Shown here: positions 45,064-46,638 of the stretch, piece by piece | Position numbering within the stretch: the stretch's first letter is position 1 | Layout of the letters: every line of letters begins with the position of its first letter | Assembly (NCBI RefSeq): GCF_019168305.1 | Contig: NZ_JAHTBI010000104.1 | Coordinates: forward strand, 1 to 46,638 | DNA: 46,638 bases | Direction of reading: 5' to 3' | Source: Pseudomonas aegrilactucae | GTDB taxonomy: Bacteria; Pseudomonadota; Gammaproteobacteria; Pseudomonadales; Pseudomonadaceae | Program-made: the position numbers and the translations under genes | The notes under the pieces: model-generated | What the model was told of the DNA's origin: nothing | The model's input: the letters and a program-made list of their open reading frames with translations, nothing else | Database searches by the model: none

Positions 45064-46173
45064 TCAACCGCGGGCAATCACTGCCGCGTCGGCCTCGGCC
45101 TTTTCGGCCGCTTTCTGACGGATGAGTTTTTCCAGCTCATCCACCAGGTTGTCATTGGTCAGCTTCTGCGCCGGCTTGCCGTCGATGTAGATCAGGTTGG
45201 GCGTGCCGCCGGTCAGCCCCACGTGGGCTTCCTTGGCTTCGCCGGGGCCGTTGACCACACAGCCGATCACCGCGACGTCCAGCGGTACCAGCAGGTCTTC
45301 GAGGCGCCCTTCCAGCTCGTTCATGGTCTTGACCACATCGAAGTTCTGCCGCGAGCAGCTCGGGCAGGCGATGAAGTTGATGCCACGCGAACGCAGGTGC
45401 AGCGACTTGAGGATGTCGTAGCCGACCTTGACCTCTTCGACCGGGTCGGCCGCCAGCGAGATGCGGATAGTATCGCCAATCCCGTCGGCAAGCAGCATAC
45501 CGAGGCCGACCGCCGATTTCACCGTACCCGAGCGCAGGCCACCGGCTTCGGTGATGCCCAGGTGCAGCGGCTGCACGATCTGCTTGGCCAGCAGGCGGTA
45601 GGCTTCCACGGCCATGAACACATCGGAGGCCTTCACGCTGACCTTGAAATCCGGGAAGTTCAGGCGGTCGAGGTGCTCTACGTGGCGCAGCGCCGATTCG
45701 ACCAGCGCGGCCGGGGTAGGCTCGCCGTACTTTTTCTGCAGGTCTTTTTCCAGGGAACCGGCGTTGACGCCGATGCGGATCGGGATACCCCGATCACGTG
45801 CCGCATCCACCACCGCGCGCACGCGGTCTTCACGGCCGATGTTGCCCGGGTTGATGCGCAGGCAGTCCACCCCCAGCTCGGCCACGCGCAGGGCGATGCG
45901 GTAGTCGAAATGGATATCGGCCACCAGCGGCACGCTGACCCGCTGCTTGATGCGGCCGAAGGCTTCGGCGGCGTCCATGTCCGGTACCGAGACGCGCACG
46001 ATGTCGACACCGGCATCGACCAGGCGGGTGATCTGCGCCACGGTGGCATCGACGTCGTTGGTATCGGTGTTGGTCATGCTCTGGACCGCGATGGGAGCAT
46101 CGCCGCCGACAGGCACATTACCCACCCAGATTTTGCGCGATTCGCGACGTTTGATCGGAGATTCGCCGTGCAT
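45064..46173 (-). CDS. ispG: 4-hydroxy-3-methylbut-2-enyl diphosphate synthase (IspG/GcpE)
   Basis: IspG is the [4Fe-4S] enzyme of the MEP isoprenoid pathway converting MEcPP to HMBPP with flavodoxin electrons. The 369 residues have the TIM-barrel start (RRESRKIWVGNVPVGGDAPIAVQSMTNT), RINPGNIG, and the cluster ligands: two cysteines in CPSC, one in GCVVNGPGE, with the conserved Glu following. The ATG 46173 lies 3 bases after the rodZ stop at 46177, so the two genes are tightly coupled. Confidence 0.97.
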   Translation of the reverse strand: MHGESPIKRRESRKIWVGNVPVGGDAPIAVQSMTNTDTNDVDATVAQITRLVDAGVDIVRVSVPDMDAAEAFGRIKQRVSVPLVADIHFDYRIALRVAELGVDCLRINPGNIGREDRVRAVVDAARDRGIPIRIGVNAGSLEKDLQKKYGEPTPAALVESALRHVEHLDRLNFPDFKVSVKASDVFMAVEAYRLLAKQIVQPLHLGITEAGGLRSGTVKSAVGLGMLLADGIGDTIRISLAADPVEEVKVGYDILKSLHLRSRGINFIACPSCSRQNFDVVKTMNELEGRLEDLLVPLDVAVIGCVVNGPGEAKEAHVGLTGGTPNLIYIDGKPAQKLTNDNLVDELEKLIRQKAAEKAEADAAVIARG

Positions 46174-46176
46174 GAC

Positions 46177-46638
46177 TTATTGTCCCAACTTCAGGCGAGC
46201 AGTCTCGCCACTGATGAACGGTGCCACGTCAACGGGCTGGCCGTTGTAACTGATCTGTGCGCCACGGGCGAAGCCCAGGCGTACGGCGAACGGCGGCTTG
46301 CCGGTCAGCTCCAGGGTGTCGCCCTTGCGCTTGGTGGCATTGAGCAGCACCTTGCCGTTGCCATCGGTGACCGAGGTCCAGCAATCGGCCACGAACTGGA
46401 ACTGCAGCGAGGCGCTACCCGCAGCCGGGGCCGGGTCAGCGGCAGGGGCCGCCGGGGTGGCTGCAGGGGCCGGAGCCGGGGTAGCGGCAGGCGCGGGAGC
46501 AGGCACGACGGCCGCCGGGGCAGCGGGTGCAGCTGCCACAGGTGCGGCCGGGGTGCTTGGGGCCGGGGCAGCGGCGGCAGGCGCTTCAGGCGCAGGCGCG
46601 GCATCGGTGGCCCCCGCCTGAGACGGCTCCAGGGCCAG
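46177..46638 (-). CDS. rodZ: RodZ, cytoskeletal protein (3' part, N-terminus outside window)
   Basis: RodZ ties MreB filaments to the membrane. Only the periplasmic end is inside the window: a long Ala/Pro-rich linker (about 46420-46638), then the C-terminal beta domain (SLQFQFVADCWTSVTDGNGKVLL...GDTLELTGKPPFAVRLGFARGAQISYNGQPVDV) ending FISGETARLKLGQ. The FVADCWTSVTD.NG and G.PPF.V.LG segments are diagnostic of the family. The frame stays open to the window edge. It precedes ispG and heads the operon's visible part. Interestingly its partner mreB sits at the other end of the same window. Confidence 0.92.
   Translation of the reverse strand: MALEPSQAGATDAAPAPEAPAAAAPAPSTPAAPVAAAPAAPAAVVPAPAPAATPAPAPAATPAAPAADPAPAAGSASLQFQFVADCWTSVTDGNGKVLLNATKRKGDTLELTGKPPFAVRLGFARGAQISYNGQPVDVAPFISGETARLKLGQ

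Overview
This is a GC-rich chromosomal segment from a Pseudomonas, most likely the P. putida group. Three things support this: the gene order (rodZ-ispG-hisS-yfgM-bamB-der; prfC; opdP-dppBCDF; roxSR; gatCAB; mreBC), the close match of each recognisable protein to pseudomonad families, and four copies of the P. putida-type inverted REP pair (core GCTGGCTTGCCAGCGAAG and its complement). No tRNA, rRNA, CRISPR array, insertion sequence or prophage gene was seen. The window is core chromosome with one conspicuous accessory gene.

Layout. 1-2132 (minus): start of the cell-shape operon, mreB then mreC (mreC runs off the window), with a perfect 12-bp hairpin between them. 2338-5550 (plus): gatCAB, the tRNA-dependent amidotransferase. 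5674-7151 (plus): a small RlpA-like lipoprotein and a cation/Ca2+ antiporter. 7155-9521 (minus): an AroP-type aromatic amino acid permease and an AEC-family carrier. 9681-11497 (minus): the redox two-component pair roxS/roxR (RegB/RegA type). 11695-12408 (plus): a SIMPL-domain periplasmic protein. 12563-23159 (plus): a complete peptide-import locus with three paralogous periplasmic binding proteins, an OprD-family porin (OpdP-like) and the ABC core dppBCDF. 23517-28325 (plus): a 1,602-residue protein of the Pseudomonas dermonecrotic-toxin-like family with a C-terminal HEFSH zincin motif. 28381-29964 (minus): prfC. 30308-33745 (plus): a four-gene osmoprotectant (betaine/choline/carnitine-type) ABC importer. 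34334-35497 (plus): ornithine/lysine decarboxylase speC behind a long structured leader. 35672-38219 (plus): a PepSY-flavodoxin-FNR membrane reductase behind a Fur-box-like site, broken by a frameshift in a run of nine G. 38332-40259 (minus): omega-amidase and methionine/glutamine transaminase. 40343-46638 (minus): der, bamB, yfgM, hisS, ispG and the 3' part of rodZ.

How the parts work together. The dpp block takes peptides from the outer membrane (porin) through three alternative periplasmic receptors to one shared inner-membrane transporter. The transaminase and omega-amidase form a glutamine-driven methionine salvage pair. The yfgM-bamB pair links inner-membrane chaperone trafficking to outer-membrane protein assembly. 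The reductase and its Fur-like site fit siderophore-iron reduction.

The most notable observations are: (i) two genes (mreC and the antiporter) whose only well-placed initiation codon after a Shine-Dalgarno is ATT; (ii) the large toxin-like protein with a metallopeptidase-like end and no adjacent immunity gene; (iii) a 20-codon cationic ORF built on a 12-bp tandem repeat just upstream of it; (iv) the G9 frameshift in the reductase; and (v) the repeat-rich leader of speC. All functional assignments rest on remembered family sequences and visible motifs; no database search was run.
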